A stretch of 64,000 nt of DNA, from the NCBI RefSeq assembly GCF_900115755.1, contig NZ_FOXQ01000004.1, positions 62,001 to 126,000 on the forward strand, written 5' to 3'. Under the pieces are notes generated by a model, which saw nothing but the letters and a program-made list of their open reading frames with translations, was not told where the DNA came from and made no database searches. The DNA is from Parafilimonas terrae. GTDB taxonomy: Bacteria > Bacteroidota > Bacteroidia > Chitinophagales > Chitinophagaceae. The first letter of the stretch is position 1. Every line of letters begins with the position of its first letter. The position numbers and the translations under genes are program-made. This document shows, one piece after another, positions 34,184-43,376 of this stretch.

Positions 34184-36331
34184 TTACAGCTTAATAATTT
34201 TTTTCGTCAACACTTTATCTGAGAATATTGCCTGAACAATATACATGCCTGCAGCGCAACTACTGAGATCGATATTATAATAATTGCCTGCTTCCCCGTT
34301 TACATTAACCTGGATGATCTTTTGCCCAATCATACTATATATAACAATCGCTTTAAGGTTGGATGGCTGCGGATAAAACTGTACCGCAACATTGCTGGTG
34401 GCAGGATTGGGCGTTACCAAAAAGCCCTGCGCTTTTAAATTTGGATTGATAGTAACAGTCCTTATATTAATATCATCCAAATAAATATTGTTTTCATATT
34501 CTTCTGTATTTCTGAAAGCTAACATAATGTTGCCTGCATTTATATAATCTGCAAGATTGATAGAGTCTTTACGCCATTCAGATGAAGCAGGCACAAATTC
34601 AGTGGTTGTTGGCGTTGTTCTTGTTACAAGATTGCTTCCGTATTTTTTATAAATGCTGGTATAAGTTGCGCCGCAGTCTTTGCTTACAAGCACTTCCAGC
34701 GTATCCCAGGTATTGTTGCCGGTATTAATATCAGTATAAGTTGCAGCCGCCACATAAAATGAAAGAAAGGCAGAATCCACATTAGTAATGTTGATATCCG
34801 GAAAGCGCAAATCATCTTTTTGATCGTTGGCGTTATAATTAAAATTATTGATCATAATGCTGGCATTACCTGACTTTGCCGCACGGGTGGTGCGTTGCCA
34901 TGTAATATAACCGTCAGGATTTACAATATCCCAGGCTGCTGGCGGAAATGTTGTGTTTTCAAAACCTTCTGAAACAGTTGCCGCTGCTGCATAGTATTGA
35001 AAAGTGGATGTAAGCGTATCGTTATCTGTAACCTCATCCCGCTTATTGTTGGGGCCTGAAGTATAAATAGCAATGGTGTGAATACCATCTGCTATTGTTA
35101 AATCATTCAATTGCACCTGCGCAGTTGCGTTATGCGCCAGTGAACCATTCCAGTTATAGGTTGAACTGTTTTTACCATCAATTAACACCGTTATATTTAA
35201 GCTGGTTAATACCTGCATGCCTGCATTTTGTATGGTAACTGCAGGCGTTAAACTGTTGCTGCATATTCTTGCTGCCGGCGCATTTATTGATTGAAGCGCA
35301 GCATTGTAAGCATATTGCACAGGCGGCTGGCAACCATCGGAAGTTAACAGTGAAGAACGGTAAGCCAGCACTGCATCTTCCATACGGTCAACCTGTTCTG
35401 TTGTAAACAAAACAAGGCAATCATCGTTACTGTAATCCATATAATTCTGATACATGATGCCGTTACCATCCGTAGTACAGTTATCAGTTCTTACGCCTGA
35501 ATAACAGCCTGCACTTGCATCGGCCTGGTTCGGCGTATCATCAATGTAATCTGTACCGGCACAAGCGCCTTTATCATCTCCCCATATATGATAAAGGTTA
35601 AAGTAATGACCCGTTTCGTGCGTTAAAGTTTTACCGCCATTGTATGCAGTGTAAGTGCTGCCGGGCAGGCTGCGGTAATCAATAACAACGCCTTCCGCAT
35701 CAGCAGAACTATCTTCAGGAAAAGTAGCATAACCCAAAACACTGTTTGATAAAACGCAAACCCACACATTGAAATATTTATCATCATCCCAAATATCGGC
35801 GCCGCCAGATGAAGCATATTTCACGCCATCATTAGTACTGAAAGAACTCTTTGTGGTAACAATACGCTCAATACCGCTGGTGCTGTCGCCGGTGGGTGTG
35901 CGCCGGGCAAGGCAGAATTGAATATTCGATTTGCCATACAACGATTTAAAGTAAGAAGGGATATTGGTTGAGTCTGCATTCTGCCCCGCAAAATCTTTGT
36001 TTAAAACATCCAGTTGTTCATGTATCTGTTCATCCGTTACTGCATCCGGGTTTTTTAATACGATATGAAATACCACGGGGATGGTAGCAACAGATTCAAG
36101 CCTGCTGCGGCTTTTAAGCAGTTTATAATAACCGCTTTTAACAGCATCATTAAAAGCTTCGCGCTTTTGTTCAAATCGTTTTTTGAATGTGGGGTTGTTC
36201 TGAAACTTTATTTCAAGCCGCTGCATGGCGCCACATTTTTCCTGCACAACTTTATTCTTTTCCTGTGCTGAGGATGTTGCATAAAAAACCATGAATGCGA
36301 GCAGGCATAAAAGATATCGGGGGTTATACAT
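34184..36331 (-). CDS. T9SS-secreted M43 (pappalysin/cytophagalysin-like) metalloprotease
   Basis: This 715-residue secreted zinc protease starts with the signal peptide MYNPRYLLCLLAFMVFYATSSA; I chose the ATG at 36331 over one at 36415 because it begins at this signal. The metzincin zinc motif is H238-E-T-G-H242-Y-F-N-L-Y-H248, with the Met-turn in QNYMDYSND. The conserved Gly between the second and third His is Asn here. Downstream are a CARDB-like region (about residues 345-445), a beta-sandwich domain of the kind that binds carbohydrate or protein (about 450-640), and a C-terminal type IX sorting domain (VTPNPATSNVAVQFYPQ). It should be exported by Sec and T9SS. Confidence 0.92.
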   Translation of the reverse strand: MYNPRYLLCLLAFMVFYATSSAQEKNKVVQEKCGAMQRLEIKFQNNPTFKKRFEQKREAFNDAVKSGYYKLLKSRSRLESVATIPVVFHIVLKNPDAVTDEQIHEQLDVLNKDFAGQNADSTNIPSYFKSLYGKSNIQFCLARRTPTGDSTSGIERIVTTKSSFSTNDGVKYASSGGADIWDDDKYFNVWVCVLSNSVLGYATFPEDSSADAEGVVIDYRSLPGSTYTAYNGGKTLTHETGHYFNLYHIWGDDKGACAGTDYIDDTPNQADASAGCYSGVRTDNCTTDGNGIMYQNYMDYSNDDCLVLFTTEQVDRMEDAVLAYRSSLLTSDGCQPPVQYAYNAALQSINAPAARICSNSLTPAVTIQNAGMQVLTSLNITVLIDGKNSSTYNWNGSLAHNATAQVQLNDLTIADGIHTIAIYTSGPNNKRDEVTDNDTLTSTFQYYAAAATVSEGFENTTFPPAAWDIVNPDGYITWQRTTRAAKSGNASIMINNFNYNANDQKDDLRFPDINITNVDSAFLSFYVAAATYTDINTGNNTWDTLEVLVSKDCGATYTSIYKKYGSNLVTRTTPTTTEFVPASSEWRKDSINLADYINAGNIMLAFRNTEEYENNIYLDDINIRTVTINPNLKAQGFLVTPNPATSNVAVQFYPQPSNLKAIVIYSMIGQKIIQVNVNGEAGNYYNIDLSSCAAGMYIVQAIFSDKVLTKKIIKL

Positions 36332-36411
36332 TCGATGTTTGTTTTGGAATTTCTTTGATAAAGCTAATCCTTCTGCAGTAAGATCATGTAATATAAATTT
36401 ATGCTGCTTAC

Positions 36412-38988
36412 TCATCTTATTAACACAAAAGTTCCTTTTCGTAAAATTTCCTTATTGGTATAATCTGTTCCCAACGCAATAAAAACATAAGTGCCCGCAG
36501 GCTGCGGCGTTCCATTCCATGTGCCATCCCAGCCCTTGCCTTGTTGCTCAGTAAAAAATACACGCTGCCCCCAGCGGTTATAAACACCAAAATATTTAAA
36601 AGATTTTATGCCAACCAGTATAGGTTTTTCAACGTCGTTCAGGCCATCATGATTTGGCGTGAAACCGGTTGGCACAAAAATGTCGGGCTTCGTTGTAAAC
36701 ACATATACTTTTATATCATCGTAAGCATAACAGCCTTCGGCTGTGGATACTTTTACCGTATAGGTAATTGTATCGGCTGAATGATAAGTGCCAACAGGAT
36801 TATAAATGGCTGGGTTATTTAAATAGGTTGATGGCGTCCATAAATAAACGGCGCCGCCTGAAGCATTGAATTGCAAAGGCTGATTAATTACTACGGCCGT
36901 ATCGTTGCCTGCAAAGGCATTTACTTTAGGCACCACATTAACCACCACCACATCGGTTGATGGTTTGGGGCAACCCAATGTATCATATACAGTAATGGCA
37001 TAAGCCGTTGTATCCATCGGGCCGGCAACAGGTGTTAAAGTGTTTGCATTAACCAAACTGGTTACAGGCAACCATGTAAAAGAACTGCCATTAATTGTTG
37101 CGCTTAACTGTGCAGTGTTTCCATAACATATAGATGTATCGTTTGATGCCGTTACAGCAGGATAAGGAACTGTGGTAATTTGTACAGCATCATTAGCAAC
37201 GCATTTTCCTATGCTTGCCATAACGGTATAGGTTGTATTGTTTGGCGGAAATGCCAATGGTTGTTTAGCAGTATCGCTGCTTAAATAAGTTGAAGGCGAC
37301 CATTGATAATGCAATGCATTGCTGGTTGTGAATATCTGCATGCTATCTGTTGTGCAGATGGTTGTATCGGGCATTACATTTAATGATACGTTATCTACAA
37401 CATTCACCGTAACCGTGTCGCTGGCAACGCAACTTTTTTCAGTAAGTGTAACAATATATTGCGTTGTGTCTTTTGGATAAACATAAGGCGATGACGAGTT
37501 TGCATTAATGATGTTGTTGCCAGTCCATACAAAATTTCCATTGCCATAAGCCTGCAGTTGCAATGTATCTATACTGCAGATTAATGTATCGCTGAAAGCA
37601 AGTGAAAGATCAGGCTTGTCTGTAACGTTCACTGTTTTGCTAACTGTTTCACTGCAGCCTTTGCTTGATGTAATGGAGAGCGTAGCCGTTCTTGTTGCTG
37701 CCGATGGATAAGTATATGATACCGTTTTTAAAGACGATGTATCTGCTGCAGTTGTTTCATCGCCAAAATTCCATAAGCGATAAGTTATATAACCATATTT
37801 AATGTAGCTGGTATCATTAAATAAAAACGGCGACTGGTAACAATTCCCTGAAACAGTGAAACCAGGGCTGAAGGCCGGGTAAACAGCTACCTGTGATGTA
37901 GTTGAATCGGAACAACCGGAAGTAGAAACCACTTTCAGCTTTACAGTATAAACACCGGTATCGGGATAAGTATAAGATGGTGTTGCTTCTGTTGATACAT
38001 CTGCATTCGTTCCGCTTACGCCAAAATCCCAGTAATAAGAACTGATATTGGAAGCAGATGCTTCATTTTTAAATGATGTGGTAAAGCTGTCGCAGTTGGT
38101 ATAAGACGGTGCAAGCTCTGCCGCTGTTAAGCTGCAATTGTAAACATATATCTGCAATTCTTTTTTCACAGAATCAATCAGTACGCCATTGCGCCATTCC
38201 TTTACATATACAGCCATAACAAACTCACCGGTGGTTGTTGGCGCAGTGCCGGATATCAACCCTGTTTTCGGATTGATGGTAACGCCGCTGCCCATCGGGC
38301 TTGCGCCGCTGTAACCGGAGTTGTAAGTAAGCGATGCAAAAAAAGGAGCGGATGAGCTTGATGAAGTATTCAATCCATTACCAAAAGAATAACTGAGCGA
38401 ATCATTATCAACCGGGTCACTTGCTGCAAACTGGTAGTTGAACCCTTCTTTATAACATACAATAGCTGTGTCTTTAAAATCAAAAACAGGGCTTGTGTTT
38501 TCATGATAATCCGCGCCTGAATTACCGGGAATAGTTGCTGTAATGGCTATACCTGTTGAACTTGAATTGGCTATATTAATAATATTATCCGTTCTGTATT
38601 CATCTGTAACGGCCAATACATAACCGGCTGTAATATCAGTTAATGTAATTGTAGTAACATAAGTATAAATTTCATAACAGATTGTTGGCGGGTTAACCAT
38701 GCAACTGCTGAAACTCTTTTTAGTAGATGTGGCAGAAGTAGTAGTGTTAATAGTTGTTGATAAAACCTGCGAACCCGTAGCGCCATTCAATGCGCGTAAT
38801 GTTACAGATGTTCTTGGGCCTTCAACGCCACAGCCATAAAACACTGTTACGGTTACTTTATATTTTGATGTGCCTGAAGAGGCGCCGGCGCCTGCATATT
38901 CATAACGTATATAGCCGCCTTTTACATGATGTGCCAATGCGTGCTGCCCAATAAAAACAAGCAAAAGAAAAATGCAGCCTGCCCTCAT
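36412..38988 (-). CDS. Gliding-motility-associated C-terminal domain protein with PKD repeats
   Basis: This 858-residue secreted protein has a signal peptide (MRAGCIFLLLVFIGQHALA), a beta-rich N-terminal region (residues 20-290) typical of large Bacteroidota surface proteins, then PKD-like domains (YYWDFGVSGTNADVSTEATPS; YRLWNFGDETTAADTSS). Several Ig-like repeats follow, each with a DTxIC motif (SDTLICSIDTLQLQA, MPDTTICTTDSMQI, SNDTSICYGNTAQL). It ends with the type B T9SS sorting domain (PDIFVPTGFTPNHDGLND ... NRWGQRVF). It is probably a cell-surface adhesin or structural protein. It is 80 bp upstream of the M43 protease gene on the same strand, so the two secreted proteins may be cotranscribed. 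Confidence 0.92.
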   Translation of the reverse strand: MRAGCIFLLLVFIGQHALAHHVKGGYIRYEYAGAGASSGTSKYKVTVTVFYGCGVEGPRTSVTLRALNGATGSQVLSTTINTTTSATSTKKSFSSCMVNPPTICYEIYTYVTTITLTDITAGYVLAVTDEYRTDNIINIANSSSTGIAITATIPGNSGADYHENTSPVFDFKDTAIVCYKEGFNYQFAASDPVDNDSLSYSFGNGLNTSSSSSAPFFASLTYNSGYSGASPMGSGVTINPKTGLISGTAPTTTGEFVMAVYVKEWRNGVLIDSVKKELQIYVYNCSLTAAELAPSYTNCDSFTTSFKNEASASNISSYYWDFGVSGTNADVSTEATPSYTYPDTGVYTVKLKVVSTSGCSDSTTSQVAVYPAFSPGFTVSGNCYQSPFLFNDTSYIKYGYITYRLWNFGDETTAADTSSLKTVSYTYPSAATRTATLSITSSKGCSETVSKTVNVTDKPDLSLAFSDTLICSIDTLQLQAYGNGNFVWTGNNIINANSSSPYVYPKDTTQYIVTLTEKSCVASDTVTVNVVDNVSLNVMPDTTICTTDSMQIFTTSNALHYQWSPSTYLSSDTAKQPLAFPPNNTTYTVMASIGKCVANDAVQITTVPYPAVTASNDTSICYGNTAQLSATINGSSFTWLPVTSLVNANTLTPVAGPMDTTAYAITVYDTLGCPKPSTDVVVVNVVPKVNAFAGNDTAVVINQPLQFNASGGAVYLWTPSTYLNNPAIYNPVGTYHSADTITYTVKVSTAEGCYAYDDIKVYVFTTKPDIFVPTGFTPNHDGLNDVEKPILVGIKSFKYFGVYNRWGQRVFFTEQQGKGWDGTWNGTPQPAGTYVFIALGTDYTNKEILRKGTFVLIR

Positions 38989-39083
38989 CCTGTAATGGTT
39001 TTAAGTGTTCAAATTATTTAATCATTTATGCGGAGAAATGTTTCATGCGGTAAATGCTCAAAATGTTGCGGGGAAATGGTTGT

Positions 39084-39111
39084 GTTGTGAGTTGTAAGTG
39101 GTGAGTAATTA
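39084..39111. repeat. 7-bp-periodic tract (GTTGTGA type)
   Basis: Four degenerate heptads occur in tandem: gttgtga, gttgtaa, gtggtga, gtaatta. They lie in the 167-bp gap between the type B cargo gene and the beta-barrel gene, which shows no other feature. It is similar in period to 306-333 (opposite strand) and 46759-46786. Confidence 0.45.
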
Positions 39112-39155
39112 CACTGCCTACACATTAAACACAACAATTTATCAATAACATAACA

Positions 39156-40463
39156 CTAATTATATTTTCCGTATTTCGCGCTGTTGAACCAGAAAGCTTT
39201 GAAGGATAAACCAATTACAAACTGCGTATAACTTTCCCGTATCTGGTTATTGCTTGTTGAACCTTTTTTGCCAAATTCAAAACCTAAATTGTAGCTCAGC
39301 CCGCCGTTGGATATGCGGTAGCCAAAACCGTTTGTTACCCTGTTGCCAAACCCAATTGAATAAGAATAATCAGCCAAAGGGTTATTGTTAACGTGTATAT
39401 AGCTTTGCTCATAAGAAAAGCCAGCCTGCAAATAATATTTTTCAACAGTCTGCAATCCTGCTTTTCCTTTAAAACTATATTCAGCGCCCGCAGAAAAGCG
39501 AAATGCTTTATCAATATAGGAACTGGGATAATTTACTTTCTGATATTTCCAGTTATAAGAAGTATAATCGGCGCTAAGGGTAAGGTTATCATTAAACACC
39601 AGTGCATAGCCAACGCCAATCTGCACAGGCAATGTAATATGCTTTGCAGCATTTACTTCTGTTGTAATGGTTGAATCGCTGGTAACATATTCTGTTGACC
39701 ACTGGCCTGTAAGTTTAGCAGCATTGGAAATAGTAAAACCTAATTGCTGCGTTATATGTTTGCTCAATTTACCGGCATATTGCAGGCCGCCTGTAAACAT
39801 TAATGCATGCAAAGCATCGTATTCATTTCTCGTAACATCAAGGCCAATGCCGGAGCTTGTATAAGTAGTATTTGTTTGAAGTGTTCCAAACAAAACCGAT
39901 GTGGTTAACCCAACAGAAAAGTTTTTGTTTAACGCAAAACCATTTGACAGGAAAACCTGGTTGAGCCCGCCATTGCCGTCAACTGATTTACTTAATATGC
40001 TCGTATTATCAGCGAGTTTTGCAGAATCGTTAAGCATGTAGTTTACCGTGCTGTATGGCCTTAAGCCGAATGCAAATGCCCATCTTTTTTCCGGCTTATA
40101 TGCTAATGATATTCTGCGTATAGCAAAATCTTTGGAAGGTGATGTAACTGTATCCCTGCCAGGTACCAAAAAGTTGCTTACCCTGCCGCGCATGATAAAA
40201 TCAAAGTTCATCACCTTTGGGTCGAGCGCCGTTAATGATGCCGGGTTGCTGAAATTAAATGCAGCGCCATTACGCAAAGCAATAGATGTGCTGCCCATTC
40301 CAAAATAACGCCCAAAGTCTTTTGTTTCTATATCGCCCACGCCAAATATGGAATAAGGCGATGTAACGTTTTGCGCAAAAGCCGCAGTGCTGCTGATTGT
40401 AACAATCATGCTTAACAGCAGCTTTGCAAACTGTATATATTTTTTTTTACAAGCCAAGTACAT
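39156..40463 (-). CDS. Outer-membrane beta-barrel protein of the kelch/DUF4270 operon
   Basis: This 435-residue exported protein has a signal (LLLSMIVTISSTAAFAQ) and then NVTSPYSIFGVGDIETKDFGRYFGMGSTSIALRNG, a start resembling FadL/PorV-like outer-membrane barrels in which an N-terminal hatch with repeated Gly-Met-Gly lines the pore. The rest alternates hydrophobic and polar residues as in transmembrane beta-strands and ends in aromatic-rich strands (FVIGLSFKAFWFNSAKYGKYN). No named family is certain. Its start overlaps the end of the DUF4270 gene by 17 bp, so they are translationally coupled; it is the last gene of the operon. A role as an outer-membrane pore or scaffold for the three lipoproteins is inference. 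Confidence 0.75.
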   Translation of the reverse strand: MYLACKKKYIQFAKLLLSMIVTISSTAAFAQNVTSPYSIFGVGDIETKDFGRYFGMGSTSIALRNGAAFNFSNPASLTALDPKVMNFDFIMRGRVSNFLVPGRDTVTSPSKDFAIRRISLAYKPEKRWAFAFGLRPYSTVNYMLNDSAKLADNTSILSKSVDGNGGLNQVFLSNGFALNKNFSVGLTTSVLFGTLQTNTTYTSSGIGLDVTRNEYDALHALMFTGGLQYAGKLSKHITQQLGFTISNAAKLTGQWSTEYVTSDSTITTEVNAAKHITLPVQIGVGYALVFNDNLTLSADYTSYNWKYQKVNYPSSYIDKAFRFSAGAEYSFKGKAGLQTVEKYYLQAGFSYEQSYIHVNNNPLADYSYSIGFGNRVTNGFGYRISNGGLSYNLGFEFGKKGSTSNNQIRESYTQFVIGLSFKAFWFNSAKYGKYN

Positions 40464-41787
40464 TGAGTTTTAATTTGAAACTTCCATTATTTAAAGCGTG
40501 TAAAATGAGGCGTTGTTCGTTTGAATTTGAAGCTGTGCTTTCAGGCTGCATATAGAGATAGTATGTGGAAGATGTGCCCGCTTTTAAAACAGCATTTACA
40601 AAACTGGTTATATCGTAAGTATATTTTGTATTCTCGCCGTAGAGATAATCTATATACAGGTTGCCTGTTTGAAGTGTGCTCGTACCTGAATAATACAGGT
40701 AGCCCGACGTTTCATCATATTCATTCAGTATGCTTAAATTTATTGTATCGGGCAGGCTGTAAAAAGACTGCAAGCCATAACTGCCTTTTAATGGATATAT
40801 CTCCAGCGTTGCACTTACAATATTTACATAATTATTTATTTCTTTCAATGCATACAAAGACGGGAAATTAAACTTAGGGCACAAACCATGATTTGCTTCC
40901 ATATACACATAACCGCCGGTTTTACTGCTTTCCAGTGTTTGTGTTTTTTTAGCAGTGAAAACAGAAAGGTTGGTACCTGAATGATCTGTTGTAAAACCAT
41001 TAAACTGGTGTTCCGTATTCAGTGGCAGCTTTACAGTATAATTTACCGGCAGCGGCGCATTTTTATGATAGTATAATAAAACAAGGCTGGAATCCCCGGT
41101 CGGTTTCATGTAATATACCGTGTTATTGTTTGAAGCGCCTGTTAAGCAAAAACCTTTTATATACTTTAAGAAAACATCATTGTCGGTAATGGTATCTGAA
41201 TTGCGCTGGATCTTATTATATAAATCCTTACCTAAATCATCTGATAATTTTATACGGATAGTGTTTTGCCTTCCGGGAGAGACGGTCGCCGTAAAACTTC
41301 CCAATGGCTCTGTTGTATAATTACGGCTTGTAACATTATAACCAAATGTATTATTGTCTGAAATAAGCTGTGTAAGCTGGTTTACATTTAAGGTAAACGG
41401 CGCTGTTGTATCGCCATAAAAGCCGCCTGAAAATTGTGTGACCAAAACAAGCGAATCGAAGTAGCAACTTGTACAGCCATTAAGCATTTGCGCACTGTCG
41501 TATGGAATAGTAAAATCAAAATATGCTGTTGCCTGCAGTTTGCCAACTGTACTATCGTAATGATTGCCGGCAATAAAATACCCGCTGTTAACTGTGCTGA
41601 AAGAATCAACCTGCGTGGTATATGCATTTACGCTGATGGTATCTATTGCAACAATGTTGGGGTCATCTGTTAAAGCGCTTCCACCAAAATCAACTTCCTG
41701 TTTCTCGCAGGAGAAAAAGCCGGTTGCCAAAAGCGCGAACATCAAAATATACCTGTATGTATGATTGATACAATTCATTTTATACAT
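40447..41787 (-). CDS. DUF4270 family lipoprotein
   Basis: This 446-residue lipoprotein has the signal ILMFALLATGFFSC with lipid on the Cys, followed by EKQEVDFGGSALTDDPNIVAIDTISVNAYTT, the characteristic DUF4270 start. The rest is beta-rich. ATG codons at 41787 and 41778 are both possible starts; the signal peptide fits either. Family function is unknown; it is restricted to Bacteroidota and is often in surface-protein operons. The gene lies 18 bp after the DUF4907 gene and overlaps the beta-barrel gene by 17 bp. It probably faces the periplasm or cell surface. Confidence 0.85.
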   Translation of the reverse strand: MYKMNCINHTYRYILMFALLATGFFSCEKQEVDFGGSALTDDPNIVAIDTISVNAYTTQVDSFSTVNSGYFIAGNHYDSTVGKLQATAYFDFTIPYDSAQMLNGCTSCYFDSLVLVTQFSGGFYGDTTAPFTLNVNQLTQLISDNNTFGYNVTSRNYTTEPLGSFTATVSPGRQNTIRIKLSDDLGKDLYNKIQRNSDTITDNDVFLKYIKGFCLTGASNNNTVYYMKPTGDSSLVLLYYHKNAPLPVNYTVKLPLNTEHQFNGFTTDHSGTNLSVFTAKKTQTLESSKTGGYVYMEANHGLCPKFNFPSLYALKEINNYVNIVSATLEIYPLKGSYGLQSFYSLPDTINLSILNEYDETSGYLYYSGTSTLQTGNLYIDYLYGENTKYTYDITSFVNAVLKAGTSSTYYLYMQPESTASNSNEQRLILHALNNGSFKLKLNVLGL

Positions 41788-41805
41788 CAGTAATGCGGTA
41801 CGGGT

Positions 41806-42168
41806 TTATTGCTGCGTTATACCGAGGTTATTTAATTCCTGTAACGTTAATGTGGGCAGTTCGTTATTCCTTATCTTCTGCGCCACCAGTTTGCCTGTTT
41901 GTGCTGCCAGCACTTCTGTTGGAAAAGGTTTATTGCCCTGTATAACGGGAATGCAATCCTGCCTTATGAATTCTTTGTGATCAACAATAATGGAATATCC
42001 AAAACCTTGTTGTGTTGGAAAAGTATAAACCTCTACCCTGCTGCTGTCAGCGTGCTGCTGATGCGCATTTGCATTTATATCAGCTTTATTATTATTGTTA
42101 TTATTACATGCCGCAATGCAAACAGCGAGTAAGGCAATTGCCAGCGCCCTTTTCCAATTAGTTATCAT
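41806..42168 (-). CDS. DUF4907 family lipoprotein with a poly-Asn linker
   Basis: This 120-residue lipoprotein has the signal WKRALAIALLAVCIAAC with lipid on the Cys, immediately followed by six Asn and an Ala/His/Asn-rich linker. The domain VYTFPTQQGFGYSIIVDHKEFIRQDCIPVIQGNKPF is the DUF4907 pattern. Function is unknown. I chose the ATG at 42168 because it directly precedes the signal; an in-frame ATG at 42213 lies inside the preceding gene. The start overlaps the end of the kelch gene by 11 bp. The Asn run is encoded by an ATT/GTT triplet repeat that can change length without shifting frame. Confidence 0.82.
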   Translation of the reverse strand: MITNWKRALAIALLAVCIAACNNNNNNKADINANAHQQHADSSRVEVYTFPTQQGFGYSIIVDHKEFIRQDCIPVIQGNKPFPTEVLAAQTGKLVAQKIRNNELPTLTLQELNNLGITQQ

Positions 42169-43192
42169 CATCGGACTGGTCTTCAGTTGGGTTAAAGCTC
42201 CAGCAATCATCAAACTGGTAAGTGCTGTTGTTACCGGTGGCTACATAACCAACATTGTTAAGTGTAAAAGCTACAGCGCCTATGCGGGCAGTACCTTCAA
42301 AGCTGGTGCGCTGCACCCATAAATCGGTTGAAGGCGTATATTCCCATGTGGTTGAAATGGTGCCGCTTTGCTGGCCGCAGGTTACATAACCTTTGCCATT
42401 CATAACAAATGCAACTGCATTGTCCCTTACAATGTTATAATCATCATCATAATCTTCATCTGAATTGGCATCAGATATTTTTCTTTTTTCTGTCCACTCA
42501 TCAGCATTGCCGTTATACACCCAGAAATCATTAATGTTATCGCCATTATTAATACCGGTGCACACATAAGCCAGGTCATCAATTACAAATACAACAGCGC
42601 CTTTTCTTTTATAACCGCCGAGGCTTGCTTTCTGCGTCCATGTATCTGCAGATGGATTGTATTGCCAGTTATCTTTTAAATAATTATCATCAAAACCCGT
42701 AGCGATATAACCTTCATTATTCACTGAAAAACCAATGGCATCGTAACGCGCAGTGCCGCCAAAATCTGTTTTCTGTGTCCATATATTATTAGCAGCGTCG
42801 TATTCATAAAAATCTTTCAGTTTATTCACGCCGTCATAACCTGTGCCCACGTAACCTTTTTCGCCAATAGTAAAAGCAACGGCAGAATTTCTTTCTACAC
42901 CTGGCAAATCAGCCTTTTGTTTCCAGGTGCCGGTTGAAGCATCAAACTGCCAGAAATCCTTCAATCTTGTATCGCTGCCTTTATAGCCTGTGCCCACATA
43001 AGCATAATTATCAATAGTAAAGGTTACGGCTTCCGTTCTGGCAACGCCTTCAAAGTCTGAACTGCGTGCCCAGTTACCTTCATAATCATCGGAGGTGGAA
43101 GCGGTTTTATCACAGCTGTAGAAAGCACTGCACAGGAGCATAAGCATCCATGCATTCCTGTTTAAAATCCTGGCCTGTTTCAGGTTCAACAT
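42158..43192 (-). CDS. Kelch-repeat (six-bladed) lipoprotein
   Basis: This 344-residue lipoprotein has a signal ending MLMLLCSAFYSC and then six kelch-type repeats of about 47 residues, each with A-x-x-F-x-[IV]-[DNG]-x-x-[AG]-Y-[VI]-x-[TC]-G and a W at the end (FWQFDASTGTWKQK, FYEYDAANNIWTQK, NWQYNPSADTWTQK). The fifth repeat holds an acidic insert (DANSDEDYDDDYN) that might bind calcium, and the protein ends in an Asp-rich tail (DQSDDDN). It should form a beta-propeller anchored on the membrane surface. It is the first gene of a four-gene overlapping operon and lies behind an unusual stem-loop leader. Confidence 0.88.
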   Translation of the reverse strand: MLNLKQARILNRNAWMLMLLCSAFYSCDKTASTSDDYEGNWARSSDFEGVARTEAVTFTIDNYAYVGTGYKGSDTRLKDFWQFDASTGTWKQKADLPGVERNSAVAFTIGEKGYVGTGYDGVNKLKDFYEYDAANNIWTQKTDFGGTARYDAIGFSVNNEGYIATGFDDNYLKDNWQYNPSADTWTQKASLGGYKRKGAVVFVIDDLAYVCTGINNGDNINDFWVYNGNADEWTEKRKISDANSDEDYDDDYNIVRDNAVAFVMNGKGYVTCGQQSGTISTTWEYTPSTDLWVQRTSFEGTARIGAVAFTLNNVGYVATGNNSTYQFDDCWSFNPTEDQSDDDN

Positions 43193-43220
43193 ATTTATAG
43201 TTTAATTTAATTTAAAAAAA

Positions 43221-43286
43221 ATGGGTCATGTTTACCCTCATTTAACCGGTTCCGCTGAAGAATCAGCCGAACGTTGCATGACCCAT
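43221..43286 (-). ncRNA. Nested stem-loop leader with a T-run before the kelch operon
   Basis: On the minus strand the outer 10-bp arms ATGGGTCATG (43286-43277) and CATGACCCAT (43230-43221) pair perfectly. They enclose an inner stem AACGTTC-G-GCTG / CAGC-G-GAAC with a hexaloop ATTCTT and a further AAC/GTT pairing. A 13-nt single-stranded stretch (AAATGAGGGTAAA) lies on the 3' side. Eight T residues follow directly and then, 20 nt later, the kelch ATG. It can be a terminator of the regulator gene or an attenuator of the kelch operon. A 14-bp palindrome (43300-43313) lies just before it. Confidence 0.5.
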
Positions 43287-43376
43287 AATGAAACGGCGAC
43301 GAAAATATTTTCGCCTTATCGTTATGAAAAGTTAAAGGGACTTGAAGTGGACAGTTTTGAAGCTGAAGCGGGCAGC

